Assembly: GCA_964607765.1 (NCBI GenBank)
Contig: CAZSNT010000089.1
Coordinates: 1-41,115, forward strand
Source: CAZSNT01 sp964607765
Lineage (GTDB): Bacteria > Verrucomicrobiota > Lentisphaeria > Oligosphaerales > JABHEG01
Direction of reading: 5' to 3'
DNA length: 41,115 nt
This document shows positions 15,987 to 25,067 of the stretch, one piece after another (the stretch's first letter is position 1; each line of letters begins with the position of its first letter). A program made the translations under genes and the position numbers. The notes beneath the pieces were generated by a model. That model did not search any database and was not told the origin of the DNA. It saw nothing but the letters and a program-made list of their open reading frames with translations.

Positions 15987-16970
15987 CTAACCTTCCCACG
16001 AAGCGAGCGCAATCGGGATGCCGCCCTCGTCGATGGACTCCTGTGCGACGAGCGCGAGCTTCAAGGTCTTGCACGCATCGTCGTAGCTCGACATGATCCC
16101 CGACGCGTCGCCTGTACGAACCGCGCGCACGAACGTCTCGTCGATGTCCTGGCCATGATCATTGCCGGCCTTCGCCTCGATCGTCATGTGCCGTTCCATG
16201 ATCTTGAAGCTCCGGAAGCCGAATTCCAGGCGTGCATCCTGCGTGAAGACCTGGAAGTTGTTCTGCCCGCCGAACCTGGAGAAGCAGCCGCTGAACATGG
16301 TGCCGACGAGGCCACTCTCGAACCGCAGCGTCACTGCGGAGCAGTCGTCCACATCGTAGTTCTCCACTCCCTGCACAATGCCTGTCCGGGCCATTCCGTG
16401 GACTACCTCGACTTCTCCGAACAGCATTCGGCACAGGTCGTAGTTGTGAATGCACTGTTCAACGATCTGCCCCCCGGAGTGCTGTTTCTGCCGCCACCAC
16501 CACACGCCGGGAAGTCCGCCGAGCCGGTAGCCGCTGAAGCAGGCCAGTTCCTGCATGTCGACCCACGCCTTGATGCGCGGAAACGTGTCCACGTAACGGC
16601 ACTGGAACCCGACTGAGCTGATCAAGTTCTTCTCCGCCAGCGCCTCATTGACGCGCAGCGCGTACTCCATGGACAGCGACATGGGCTTCTGGACGAACAG
16701 GTGACAGCCCTTCTCTATGGCGAGGAACTCCATGCCATCGTGGGCCGAGGGCTCGACGCAGATGTAGACTGCATCCAGCTCCTCGCGATCGAGCATTTCT
16801 TCGTAGCGCGAGTACGGTCGGGCGTCCATCCGCTGCGCGGCCTTTTCAGCCCGTTCCTCGACCAGATCGCAGACTGCTACGACGTTGGCATCGGTCATCT
16901 TCTCGAAATGCTGCAGGTGCCAATTGGCAATCCCGCCACATCCGATGAAGCCTATCCTGACCACGTCCAT
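15987..16970 (-). CDS. Gfo/Idh/MocA-family NAD(P)-dependent dehydrogenase
   Basis: A protein of 327 aa. I chose the ATG at 16970 because GGGAGG lies 7 nt upstream; a longer frame to 17015 exists but lacks a ribosome site. The N-terminal Rossmann fold shows VRIGFIGCGGIANWH, and the family's EKP block is present as VQKPMS (the catalytic Lys is kept). The C-terminal domain contains SGGQIVEQCIHNYDLCRMLFG, which matches the GG..xDxGxHxxD..xxxxG pattern. These enzymes oxidise or reduce sugars, inositols and related polyols; the substrate cannot be read from sequence. It is the last gene of a minus-strand group and follows a sugar epimerase-like gene by 46 nt, so the pair probably acts on one sugar. 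Its stop is only 12 bp from the convergent barrel gene stop. Confidence 0.88.
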   Translation of the reverse strand: MDVVRIGFIGCGGIANWHLQHFEKMTDANVVAVCDLVEERAEKAAQRMDARPYSRYEEMLDREELDAVYICVEPSAHDGMEFLAIEKGCHLFVQKPMSLSMEYALRVNEALAEKNLISSVGFQCRYVDTFPRIKAWVDMQELACFSGYRLGGLPGVWWWRQKQHSGGQIVEQCIHNYDLCRMLFGEVEVVHGMARTGIVQGVENYDVDDCSAVTLRFESGLVGTMFSGCFSRFGGQNNFQVFTQDARLEFGFRSFKIMERHMTIEAKAGNDHGQDIDETFVRAVRTGDASGIMSSYDDACKTLKLALVAQESIDEGGIPIALASWEG

Positions 16971-17016
16971 GTCGAATCCTCCCGCTGTGTTCGATCCTGT
17001 TCCACTCGTCAGCAAC

Positions 17017-17922
17017 TCAGGCCTTTACCGGAGCATGATGTCCGGGTTCCTCCGCGGCAGCCATCTCCGTGAAGAGCTTCTCGAGGAAAGCCCTGGCCTG
17101 CCCCACAAAAGCATCACCATCGGGGCACACTGAGTGGAACATACCCCTGGAAAAGGCAAACGCACCGTCGTCGCAGGTGGAGTTGTAGCTTTCGAACCCG
17201 ACGCGCCCTGACCAGCCGCCGTCCCGGAGAGTGCGGACGATCTCATCCCAGGGCAGGATCCCCGTGCCGGGGACACCACGGTTGTTCTCGCAGGCGTGCA
17301 GTCCCCAAAGTCGAGGGAGCGCGTCGCGGATCGCACGCCTGTAGGATGTCACCTCGGTGCACAGGTGGTAGGTATCGAGGAGCACAAACAGGTTGCCGTG
17401 GTCCGCCAGGCGCATGAGCGCCTCGGCCTGCGCCGGCGTGTTCGCCACGTGCGTACGAAAGTGACTCATCGGCTCAAGCACGAGTTCCACGCCGCGGTCG
17501 GCCGCAGCCTGAGCAAGTGTGTGCAGCCCCTCGGCTATCCGTTCCCGCTCAACTGCGGACGGGGGAGCGTCTCCCAAGGTACCGGGGTGCCCATAGATCG
17601 CCCCCGTGTAGGCGACGGCGCCACACTCCGCGCAGAGATCGAGGGCTCGTGAGTGCCAATCGATGCCGAATCGCCTGGCCTCAGCGCTCGGAAGCGATAT
17701 GTCCGCCTCCGCCGGCCAAAGTCCTCCCGGGCTGAGAACCAGGTCCACGCCGTTGCGCTGTGCACGTCTGCCCAGCGCCGCCGCATCGAAGCACACGTCG
17801 TCGCCGACCGGGATTTCCAGGAACGCGAGTCCCAGGCCGGCAGCCCGATCAAGCAGCTGCGCAAGGTCGTCGTCACTGGAACGGCTGTGCCAGAGGAATA
17901 CGTGTGCGCCGTAGCTCATCAT
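17017..17922 (-). CDS. Sugar phosphate isomerase/epimerase, tagatose-3-epimerase-like TIM barrel
   Basis: A protein of 301 aa; the start may be either of two adjacent ATGs at 17922 and 17919. It belongs to the xylose isomerase-like / AP endonuclease family 2 TIM barrels. The four expected metal ligands are visible in order: Glu in LVLEPMSHFRTH, Asp in VLLDTYHLC, His in LWGLHACENNRG and Glu in RVGFESYN. That set, and the NRGVPGTGILPW loop, are typical of D-tagatose / D-psicose 3-epimerases and relatives. It lies 3 nt after the GTPase gene stop and just before the Gfo/Idh/MocA gene, which implies one transcript. The exact sugar is not known. The assignment to the superfamily is strong, to the epimerase group moderate. 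Confidence 0.85.
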   Translation of the reverse strand: MMSYGAHVFLWHSRSSDDDLAQLLDRAAGLGLAFLEIPVGDDVCFDAAALGRRAQRNGVDLVLSPGGLWPAEADISLPSAEARRFGIDWHSRALDLCAECGAVAYTGAIYGHPGTLGDAPPSAVERERIAEGLHTLAQAAADRGVELVLEPMSHFRTHVANTPAQAEALMRLADHGNLFVLLDTYHLCTEVTSYRRAIRDALPRLWGLHACENNRGVPGTGILPWDEIVRTLRDGGWSGRVGFESYNSTCDDGAFAFSRGMFHSVCPDGDAFVGQARAFLEKLFTEMAAAEEPGHHAPVKA

Positions 17923-17925
17923 GAT

Positions 17926-18900
17926 TCAGACATGCAGTTCTACAATATCGCCGTCCTGGATGACGTGGTCACGCTGAACGGTCTGACCGTCGAACTTGGC
18001 GGACCCCCAGACACGAGCATACCTGAGGCTGCCCGCCATCTCCCGGTGCACGGCGCGGGCAAAATCCAGCACGGTACTGCCGCAGGGAAGTGTGAACGGG
18101 GCTCCGGTATCCACCGGCTTCCCCGGCTGCTTGCTGTAGATGCGCACCACACGAATCATGTCAAAACACATCTGCGGCAGCTCTGCGAGTCCTGTGCCGT
18201 CCGGCACGCTGGTCGGGTGGACGGGCGCAAGATCCGGGCGCAGTTCGAGCAGTGCCTCCAGATTGTCCATTGCGTCACTGCCATCGGCTTTGGTGCCGAT
18301 CACGATCATGGGCTTGGTCGCACTGCCTTCGGGCGCTTCCGTTCCGGGCCGGAACAGACCACGCGACGCCATGGCATCGAAACAGGCCTCGCTCTGCTCC
18401 AACAGATCGGGTGCGGACAGGTCCAGGCAGATAAGCAGACCGTCGGCGCGATCCAATGCCCCCATCATTCCCGGCACTAGCCCCTCGTCCGTGACCGGCG
18501 GCATGTCGACCATCTGGATCTGGATGTCCTCGAACGGCATCATACCGGGCAACGGCGCGTGGGTGGCGAACGGGTAAGGAGCGACGGCAGTGCGCGCCTT
18601 TGTCACGCCTGCAACGAGAGCGCTCTTGCCGACGTTGGGCATGCCGAGCACCACGACCTGGCCGGCGCCATGCCTTTCCACAAAGAAGGGGTCGACACCG
18701 CCTTTGCCCTTCTTCTGGGTGGATGCGGCACGCAGTTTGGCCAAGCGGCTCTTCAGATCGCCCTGGATGTGCTCCGTGCCCTTGTGCTTGGGGATCAACC
18801 GGAGCATGTCCTCGAGCGCTTCGATCTTCGCGGCCACGGCGGTGGCGTGCCGATAAGCCTCCTCGGCTTTTCTGTATTGCGGTGTCAGATTCGCAGGCAT
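17926..18900 (-). CDS. DRG/OBG-like GTPase with C-terminal TGS domain
   Basis: A protein of 324 aa. Residues about 1-70 form a basic helical N-terminus (KAEEAYRHATAVAAKIEALEDML). The G domain has a good P-loop, GMPNVGKSAL (about 85-94), but the DTPG switch is DMPP and the NKxD specificity motif reads GTKAD. The end (about 250-324) is a TGS domain with PCGSTVLDFARAVH and the family's final GDIVELHV. DRG/OBG family GTPases bind ribosomes or tRNA. The altered G3 and G4 motifs suggest changed nucleotide preference or hydrolysis. It is followed closely by the sugar epimerase gene and preceded 12 nt upstream by the reductase gene, although a functional link to sugar metabolism is not obvious. Confidence 0.85.
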   Translation of the reverse strand: MPANLTPQYRKAEEAYRHATAVAAKIEALEDMLRLIPKHKGTEHIQGDLKSRLAKLRAASTQKKGKGGVDPFFVERHGAGQVVVLGMPNVGKSALVAGVTKARTAVAPYPFATHAPLPGMMPFEDIQIQMVDMPPVTDEGLVPGMMGALDRADGLLICLDLSAPDLLEQSEACFDAMASRGLFRPGTEAPEGSATKPMIVIGTKADGSDAMDNLEALLELRPDLAPVHPTSVPDGTGLAELPQMCFDMIRVVRIYSKQPGKPVDTGAPFTLPCGSTVLDFARAVHREMAGSLRYARVWGSAKFDGQTVQRDHVIQDGDIVELHV

Positions 18901-18912
18901 GGCCCCGCCAAT

Positions 18913-19659
18913 CTACAGCCCCCCGGTCACGTCAAGCGTTGCCCCGGTAACATAGGCGCTTTGTTCGGAAGCGAGGAACAGCACGCAGGAAGCCACGTCT
19001 TCAGGCGTGCCGAAACGGCGCAGCGGTATCATGGTTCGGTAAGATGCCAACTGCTTCTCCGGCAGGTTCCCGATGAAATCCGTGTCGATGAAGCCAGGCG
19101 ACACGCAGTTGGCGGTGATTTTGCGCTTGGCTACCTCCTTTGACAGGGACCGCGTAAAAGCGACCATGCCGGCCTTGGTTGCCGCGTAGTTTGCCTGGCC
19201 CTCGAACCCAATCTTCCCCGCCGGCGAGGTGATGTTCACGATGCGCCCGTAGCGCACCTGCATCATCTTGTGCACGGCGAACTTGCACATGTTGTACGTC
19301 CCGGTCAGGTTCGTTCGCACGACGGCGTCCCAATCCTCCCGCGCCAGCATCCCAACCACGGCGTCGCGCCGGATGCCCGCGTTGTTGACCAGGATCTCGA
19401 CCGTATCGCAGACGCCGTCGAGCCACTGGTAGAACGCCTCGACCTGATCGTAGTCACCCACATCAAAGCGCTTCAGTACAAGTCGCTCGCCCACATCCCG
19501 GTGCTCGGCAGCAAACGCTTCCGCAGCGGCCTGGTTTCCGCCATAGGTTGCAATCACCTTGGCCCCGGTCGCGAGGAGGGCCTCCGCAATGCCACGGCCG
19601 ATGCCCCTTGTGCCGCCGGTGACGATCGCTGTCTGGTCGCTGAAATCGAAAGAAATCAT
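18913..19659 (-). CDS. fabG: 3-oxoacyl-ACP reductase-like short-chain dehydrogenase
   Basis: A protein of 248 aa from the ATG at 19659; an in-frame TTG at 19704 is less likely. All classical SDR features are present: cofactor loop GGTRGIGRG, NNAG, the catalytic Ser in NITSPAGK and the YAATK catalytic pair, then a PGFIDTD loop and the C-terminal TGATLDVTGGL. The pattern is close to FabG, which reduces 3-oxoacyl-ACP with NADPH in fatty acid elongation. The other FabG partners (acpP, fabD, fabF) are absent, so it may instead be a paralogue acting on another ketone. It precedes the GTPase gene by 12 nt in the same direction. Confidence 0.82.
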   Translation of the reverse strand: MISFDFSDQTAIVTGGTRGIGRGIAEALLATGAKVIATYGGNQAAAEAFAAEHRDVGERLVLKRFDVGDYDQVEAFYQWLDGVCDTVEILVNNAGIRRDAVVGMLAREDWDAVVRTNLTGTYNMCKFAVHKMMQVRYGRIVNITSPAGKIGFEGQANYAATKAGMVAFTRSLSKEVAKRKITANCVSPGFIDTDFIGNLPEKQLASYRTMIPLRRFGTPEDVASCVLFLASEQSAYVTGATLDVTGGL

Positions 19660-19782
19660 ACCTGGGAGGTGCTCCGGTTCGCGCGGAATACGGATCGTGT
19701 GCAATGGACACCGGTAAGATACACGAAATCGCGTGGAAGTGGAGCGGGCGCAGGCAGGTTACGTGCAGAAAAAGGCCGGAGA

Positions 19783-20487
19783 TCACTTGTGCCGGACAGC
19801 CCACTCGTGATGGTTGGGCGTGTCAGGGCGCCACTGGGCAGAGCCGCCCAGGAAAAGCGCGTTGTAGCCTCTGATATGACGTCTCTCGCAGAGGCTGGTC
19901 AGCGGCCAGACCGTGGTGCCGTTCTGGGCGCCGCCAATGTTCTCCGGCGAGGAATCCGGGTCGGAATCGGCCAAGTGGATGACCTGGTCGGGAGCTGCCA
20001 CCTGCACGAGCCGCCGGACAGACTTGCCGAGCCCGGAGAGATGGTTGTCGATCCCGTCGCCATCGACGTCGTCATAGTCGTAGTTGTTGACCCCGTAATG
20101 CAGCAGCTTCCCGTTCCCCGAATTGATCCGACTGGGCCGTTCATCGCCGGCCGGGCAAATCCAGAAGTACTCCCCCGGCAGATACGGGTCCAACAGGTCC
20201 GAGAACAGCCTCACGTGGGGAGCTCTGCCGGTGGAAATGGCAGGCAGCCAGCCGCCGGACTCGTCGACGTACAGCGCATTCGCGATCGCCATCTGCTTGA
20301 GCTTGGAGATGCAGTCGGCAGCGCGCCCCTTGTCCTTTGCCTTCTTGAGGGCAGGCAGCAACAGGCCGGCCAGGATAGCCACGACGGTGATGACCACGAG
20401 CAGTTCGATCAGCGTGAACGGGGTACGGCGCGCGGCACGATCTCGGGCTTCCGCCGCGGAAGAGATCCTGGATGACAGTCCTGGCAT
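19783..20487 (-). CDS. Type II secretion/type IV pilin-like pseudopilin
   Basis: A protein of 234 aa. A basic leader of about 22 residues (RDRAARRTP) ends in the prepilin peptidase motif, then FTLIELLVVITVVAILAGLLLPALKKAK, with the conserved Glu at position +5 of the mature protein. The segment KGRAADCISKLKQMAIANALYVDE after the helix is the form seen in abundant Lentisphaerota, Verrucomicrobiota and Planctomycetota pseudopilins. A degenerate version of their C-terminal H-x9-DG motif is seen as RRHIRGYNALFLGGSAQW, where the usual Asp is Gly. The mature part includes DYDDVDGDGIDN, which could bind calcium. These proteins occur in many stand-alone copies and their role is mostly unknown. No secretion ATPase or other pilin gene is nearby. 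Confidence 0.85.
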   Translation of the reverse strand: MPGLSSRISSAAEARDRAARRTPFTLIELLVVITVVAILAGLLLPALKKAKDKGRAADCISKLKQMAIANALYVDESGGWLPAISTGRAPHVRLFSDLLDPYLPGEYFWICPAGDERPSRINSGNGKLLHYGVNNYDYDDVDGDGIDNHLSGLGKSVRRLVQVAAPDQVIHLADSDPDSSPENIGGAQNGTTVWPLTSLCERRHIRGYNALFLGGSAQWRPDTPNHHEWAVRHK

Positions 20488-20521
20488 CGTTACGCCCCCT
20501 TGCTGCGGGCTGCGACGGGTA

Positions 20522-21574
20522 TCAGTGTGTCAGCGCGTAGACCAGGTAGTTGGTCCCGAGGCGTGTGTAGAAAACGTGCGCGAAATCGCTGATCTCGCGG
20601 CTGCCGTAGTAGCGGAACACACGCCAGCGGCCGGCAGGCTCCTGCACCCAGGCAGGAAGCGCCTGTTTCTGGCAGTAGATCACATCGTCCGCCCCGTCTT
20701 CCCGCACCACCTCGAACCGGGCCCCGCTGTAAGCCGCAGTTTTGAGGTAGTCAGACAGGCCGTCGGTGCTCTCCCGTATGCGGAACCGAATGGTTGTCCG
20801 CCAATTGCCCAGCGTGTTGCGCCCCCACCCCATGGCGACGATGGGAGTGACCAGCACGGCGAGACGGCCTTTGACCCTCAAGCCCACTGCTGAGTAGGTG
20901 CCTTCCGGCCACTTCTCCTGTTCCACGAATTCGTGAACGGTGTCGGGCAGCAGCGACGTGTCGGGCAGGCCCTCGTAGAACACCCGGAACATGGGATGCG
21001 AGCGCCTGAGCGGGCGGAACACCTTGTCAGGGAAGACGGCGGCAAAGGCCTCCTTCAGCTCCGGGCAGGCAGCCCATTCGCCAAAACTGTGATGCTGGCC
21101 CAGTTCCACATTCTCGCGCAGGAACTCCGCGTTGATGCCCGCATCGATGAACAGGAAGCCGCCCCGTTCCAGATAGTCGCGCAGCCGCATTGTCTCGAGC
21201 TCCGACAGGGTCCAGTCCTTGCGATCTGCGAAGTTCGCATAGATGAAGGGGCAGGCGAAGATCCTCTCGTCCTCAAACGACTCGATGACAACCGGCTCCG
21301 GCACAACTCGAACGCTAGTCACCTTGTTGACGTGCCGCAGCAGCGAGGGCAGAGCGTACGGGTAGTGTCGCAGCACGGCGCGCCCGGGCAGCAACTGCGC
21401 GACACGCACGGCAGCCTGGCCCTCTTTCGACTCGGTCCAGGCGACCCCCAGAGGATCGGCTGCGGCATCTGTCGGATCCTGGCACAACGCCATGCCCGGC
21501 GCCAGCACACAGGCGAGCACTGCCAACGCTTGGCGTACATGTCGGATTGGTTGCCGGTGAACAGTACGATGCAT
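20522..21574 (-). CDS. DUF4159-domain exported protein
   Basis: A protein of 350 aa from the ATG at 21574; a GTG at 21610 would add 12 residues. It begins with a signal peptide (ALAVLACVLAPGMALC). The body has the DUF4159 pattern: FACPFIYANFADRKDWTLSELETMRLRDYLERGGFLFIDAG, and later FPDKVFRPLRRSHPMFRVFYEG. DUF4159 folds resemble class I glutamine amidotransferase-like domains without a catalytic Cys. They are found with MoxR, DUF58 and BatA genes in planctomycetes and relatives. Consistent with this, it lies divergent from such a cluster at 22020. The molecular role is unknown, possibly an envelope scaffold or sensor. Confidence 0.8.
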   Translation of the reverse strand: MHRTVHRQPIRHVRQALAVLACVLAPGMALCQDPTDAAADPLGVAWTESKEGQAAVRVAQLLPGRAVLRHYPYALPSLLRHVNKVTSVRVVPEPVVIESFEDERIFACPFIYANFADRKDWTLSELETMRLRDYLERGGFLFIDAGINAEFLRENVELGQHHSFGEWAACPELKEAFAAVFPDKVFRPLRRSHPMFRVFYEGLPDTSLLPDTVHEFVEQEKWPEGTYSAVGLRVKGRLAVLVTPIVAMGWGRNTLGNWRTTIRFRIRESTDGLSDYLKTAAYSGARFEVVREDGADDVIYCQKQALPAWVQEPAGRWRVFRYYGSREISDFAHVFYTRLGTNYLVYALTH

Positions 21575-22019
21575 GGGCGTTTGGACCTGAGCCTTCCTGT
21601 GACCTGCCACGGCGCCGTCCGGGTACGTGGCGATTGTGGAATATAGCCCGGGTTGCCCCTCGCGGAAAGGAGCGGATGCGGCAGTCGCCCCGTAGCCGTG
21701 GTCTTCCGACCCGGTTGTCCTCCTGTGAGGCGCACTATGCCTGTGGGCAAGAAACTGGGGTTATCCCTGATGACGCCAATGGGCGTGAGGAGCCCGCGCG
21801 CGCCAATCTCATTCACCACCCACACGCGGCGGGTGGGGGCGCCCGCCATCCACGGCGAACTTCTTCCCCTTGATTTGCCCCCATTTTGAACAGTCACTCC
21901 CGGGCACGGCGCGATATTCCCAGGCACTGCCGCTCCCGCGAACCGAGCTTGTATTCGGTCGCGACGCATGACAATTTATCGCTGCTTCCCGGCCCCGACA
22001 CGGAACTGGTCAGAGCCCT
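21575..22019. other. Divergent intergenic region between DUF4159 and DUF58 genes
   Basis: About 445 bp. I see no gene in it; the open frames lack recognisable motifs. A CACCCACACGCGGCGGGTGGGGG palindrome-like stretch lies near 21820-21842, and a TATATT box faces left near 21650. Neither is firm. It probably holds promoters for both flanking genes. Confidence 0.4.
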
Positions 22020-22919
22020 ATGAACGACGGCATCAACAGGCTGCTCAACAACCGCGAAATCACGCGTCTGGCGAACCTGACGCTGGGCTCGCGATTCACG
22101 GTAGAGGGCACGTTGGCCGGCGCACACCGCAGCCCGTTGAAGGGCTTCAGTGTGGAGTTTGCCGACTACCGGCAGTATGTGCCGGGCGACGATCTGAGGC
22201 ATCTGGACTGGAAGGTGTACGGCAAGAACGAACGGCTGTACATCCGCCAGTACGAGGAGGAGTGCAATCTTCGCGTGTACCTGCTCCTGGATGCCTCCAA
22301 CTCCATGAGTTACGGGCACGACCGAATCAGCAAGTACCGGTTTGCCTGCAAGCTGGCCGGTGCCCTCGCCTACGTCACAGCCCACCAGCAGGACAGCGTG
22401 GGGTTGACTATCTTCGACTCCCAGATCCGAAGCCAGATGCCCGCCAGATCCGGCCTGGAGCACCTGCGTGTGCTGGCCAACCAGATGTGTGATCACACGC
22501 CTGAGGAAGAGACGGATGTGGCCATGACTCTGCACCGCCTGGCCGAGAAGGTGCGCCGCCGCGCGCTGGTCATCATCTTCAGCGACCTGTTTGACGATCT
22601 GGAGAGAGTCCGCAGCGCGCTGGCACACTTCCGCCGACGCAAGCACGATGTGATCGTATATCACACGCTGGACAAAGCCGAGATTGAGTTCCCGTTCCGC
22701 GACGTCGGCAACTTCGAGGACTTGGAGACGCAGGAGACGCTGATCACCAATCCGCGGGAGATCCGGGAAGCCTACCAGGAGGCGTTTGCGGACTTCCTGT
22801 TCACTTGTCAGCGAATCTGTGCCGGGCTCGACATCGACTACGTTCTGGCGACGACCGACAGTCCGACCGGCTCCTTCGTGCAGCAGCACTTGGTGCGGCG
22901 AAAGCGTTCGGGGAGGTAG
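22020..22919 (+). CDS. DUF58 / VWA-like protein
   Basis: A protein of 299 aa. It carries the DUF58 core block FADYRQYVPGDDLRHLDWKVYGKNERLYIRQYEEE (about residues 48-82), and then a von Willebrand A-like fold with the MIDAS motif DASNSM (Asp91). Near its end it has VLATTDSPTGSFVQQHL. DUF58 proteins accompany MoxR AAA ATPases and act as cytoplasmic partners in assembly or activation of envelope complexes. No MoxR gene is seen in the window. The stop codon is directly followed by the ATG of the BatA gene. No strong ribosome site precedes this start. Confidence 0.88.
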   Translation: MNDGINRLLNNREITRLANLTLGSRFTVEGTLAGAHRSPLKGFSVEFADYRQYVPGDDLRHLDWKVYGKNERLYIRQYEEECNLRVYLLLDASNSMSYGHDRISKYRFACKLAGALAYVTAHQQDSVGLTIFDSQIRSQMPARSGLEHLRVLANQMCDHTPEEETDVAMTLHRLAEKVRRRALVIIFSDLFDDLERVRSALAHFRRRKHDVIVYHTLDKAEIEFPFRDVGNFEDLETQETLITNPREIREAYQEAFADFLFTCQRICAGLDIDYVLATTDSPTGSFVQQHLVRRKRSGR

Positions 22920-25067
22920 ATGCCGGTATTTCTTGCACCATGGTTCCTGCTGGCGGGCGTGGCTGCGTCTGTGCCCGTCGCCCTGCATCTGCTGCACCGG
23001 CGTCGGCCCAAGCCCGTGCCGTTCAGCGCACTGCGGTTCCTGCACGAAGCGGTGGCCCGCACGCGCCGCTCACGGCACCTGACGAATTTCCTGACCCTGT
23101 TGATGCGCGTACTGCTGATTCTGCTCCTGGCCTGTGCTTTCTCGCGCCCGAAAGTCAAGTTCGCCACGTGGCTTCCGGAAGGTCGGCGCACGGTTGTCCT
23201 GATCCTGGACGGCAGCGCCAGCATGCACTGCCGCGACGGGGAACTGACGTGCTTTGCCCGAGCCCGGGATTGGGCCCTGGACCTGGTCCGCTCCCTCGAC
23301 GAGGACGACCAGGTCGCGTTGCTGATTCCCGGGCTGCCGGAACCCCGACTTGTTTTCCCGCCCATCTCAGACCATGACGCCATTGTCCGCGCCTTGGAGG
23401 AAACCGAGCCCGGCTACGGCCGGGCCGATGTCGTCGAGGTGCTGCACGACCTGCTCTCGCGGCTGCCGGAAGGTCGAGGCAGCTACGGTACGGAAGTGCA
23501 CCTGTTCAGCGACTACCAGACGTCGTCGTGGAACACCAGCGAGGTCGCGGGCCTGACGTCGCAGCTCGTCGAGCGCGAACTCATGCTTTTCCTGAACCAG
23601 GTCAGCCCGGCAGTGGCAGCCAATGCGGGTGTGGCCAGGGCGGCCTTCTATCCACCGGCGATTCTCGGTGACGGCCAGTTCGAAGCACGCACCAGAATCC
23701 GATCGTCGACCGACTACGAGGGAGCCAACAGCATGCGGCTGGTCACCGGGGGTGAGGAGCAGTCACGCTGCGCCTTCAAGCTCCTGCCCGACCAAACCAT
23801 AGCGCAAGGCCTGGAAGGCAGCGCGACCGGAGACGAGCCATTCGTTCTCGGGCAGCTCGAGCTGGACTCAGACGGATTCGCTCTGGATAACATCTTCCGG
23901 TTTTGCCTGCCCCGACTGCCGGGCATCCCCGTGTTGCTGGTCGATGGCAGCGCAAAGCAGGACACCGGGTCCCGCGACACGGCATTCCTGCGCTATGCCA
24001 TCCAGCCTCTGGGCAAGGCGCGGACACTGTTCCTGCCCAAGACCGTTGACTGGGCCACGTTCATGGCCGGCCAGATGCGCGAGTTCGGCGTGATCTTCGT
24101 GTGCAATCCTCCCCGCTTGGACGCTGCGGCTGTGAACCGTCTGCAGGAGCACGCGCGCAACGGCGGCACGGTTGTGCTCATGCCGGGCCAGCACAACGCG
24201 CTGGAGACGGGCCTGCGGCAGCTGCCGCCGCTGAAGGGCATGAACGCGCGCAAGCAGATCCTGCCCCAGGAGAAGCCCATGGCAGTGGTGCCTTCCGAGA
24301 CGCCCTCGGAACTGGAGAAGAAGCTCCTTGGCGTCATGCCGCCGCCGAGCGCTCTGGTGATCCGTCGGCGCCTGGTCTTCTCGCGGCTGCCGGCCGACGC
24401 GCGCATGGTCTTCCAGTACCACGACGGCGGCGCGTTCATGTTTGAGCTGCCGTTCGGGCAAGGCAGCTTCTGGGTCGCGTCCGTGAGCGCGAACCGGGAT
24501 TGGTCGGAGTGGCCCCTGACACCGTTCTTCGTGGTCATGAACCAAGAACTGATCAAGAGCTCTGCCCGACGCAGCCTGACAGTGCTGACCACGACGGTCG
24601 GCGGCACGCTGCCGCTGGATTGGCCGGAGCAAGGCACGGAGTTCGACTTCAGCGTTCGGGCGCCGTCGGGCAAGGATCGGACGGTTAATCTGAGGCGGGC
24701 CGACAACAACAAGCCGTTAGTCCTCAGCCACTTCGAGGAGCCAGGATTCTATCAACTGCGCCGCGAGGACAGCGAGCGCAGGATTGCCGTCAACATCGCG
24801 CCGGAGGAGGGTGACCTGCGCTACCTGGCCGGCGAGGAACTGTCCATGCCCTTCCAGGGCGCCAAAGTCCATCATGCCGAGTCGTGGCACAAGCAACAGC
24901 AGCACTTGGTCAATCTGCACCACGGGCGGCCCCTGTGGCCTCTGCTCCTGTGCGGGGCGTTCTTTCTGGCCGTGATCGAGGAGCTTTTCGCCAATGTCCG
25001 CAGCCGCGCTTCGGGCATACCCGAAGCATTGCGCCAGTTCATCCGCCGGGGAGGACGGGCCGCGTGA
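22920..25067 (+). CDS. BatA-type membrane protein with VWA domain
   Basis: A protein of 715 aa. The N-terminal BatA motif is clear: a first membrane helix (about 2-25), HLLHRRRPKPVPFSALRFL, and a second helix (about 58-75, LLMRVLLILLLACAFSRP). A VWA domain follows with DGSASM (Asp97). The middle contains a DUF4159/amidotransferase-like Rossmann segment (PVLLVDGSAKQDTGSRDTAFLRYAI and QEHARNGGTVVLMPG). A last helix lies near the C-terminus (LLLCGAFFLAVIEELF). Such proteins are anchored in the inner membrane with large periplasmic parts and act with MoxR/DUF58. Its stop overlaps the GTG of the next gene, so the two are probably co-translated. Confidence 0.86.
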   Translation: MPVFLAPWFLLAGVAASVPVALHLLHRRRPKPVPFSALRFLHEAVARTRRSRHLTNFLTLLMRVLLILLLACAFSRPKVKFATWLPEGRRTVVLILDGSASMHCRDGELTCFARARDWALDLVRSLDEDDQVALLIPGLPEPRLVFPPISDHDAIVRALEETEPGYGRADVVEVLHDLLSRLPEGRGSYGTEVHLFSDYQTSSWNTSEVAGLTSQLVERELMLFLNQVSPAVAANAGVARAAFYPPAILGDGQFEARTRIRSSTDYEGANSMRLVTGGEEQSRCAFKLLPDQTIAQGLEGSATGDEPFVLGQLELDSDGFALDNIFRFCLPRLPGIPVLLVDGSAKQDTGSRDTAFLRYAIQPLGKARTLFLPKTVDWATFMAGQMREFGVIFVCNPPRLDAAAVNRLQEHARNGGTVVLMPGQHNALETGLRQLPPLKGMNARKQILPQEKPMAVVPSETPSELEKKLLGVMPPPSALVIRRRLVFSRLPADARMVFQYHDGGAFMFELPFGQGSFWVASVSANRDWSEWPLTPFFVVMNQELIKSSARRSLTVLTTTVGGTLPLDWPEQGTEFDFSVRAPSGKDRTVNLRRADNNKPLVLSHFEEPGFYQLRREDSERRIAVNIAPEEGDLRYLAGEELSMPFQGAKVHHAESWHKQQQHLVNLHHGRPLWPLLLCGAFFLAVIEELFANVRSRASGIPEALRQFIRRGGRAA

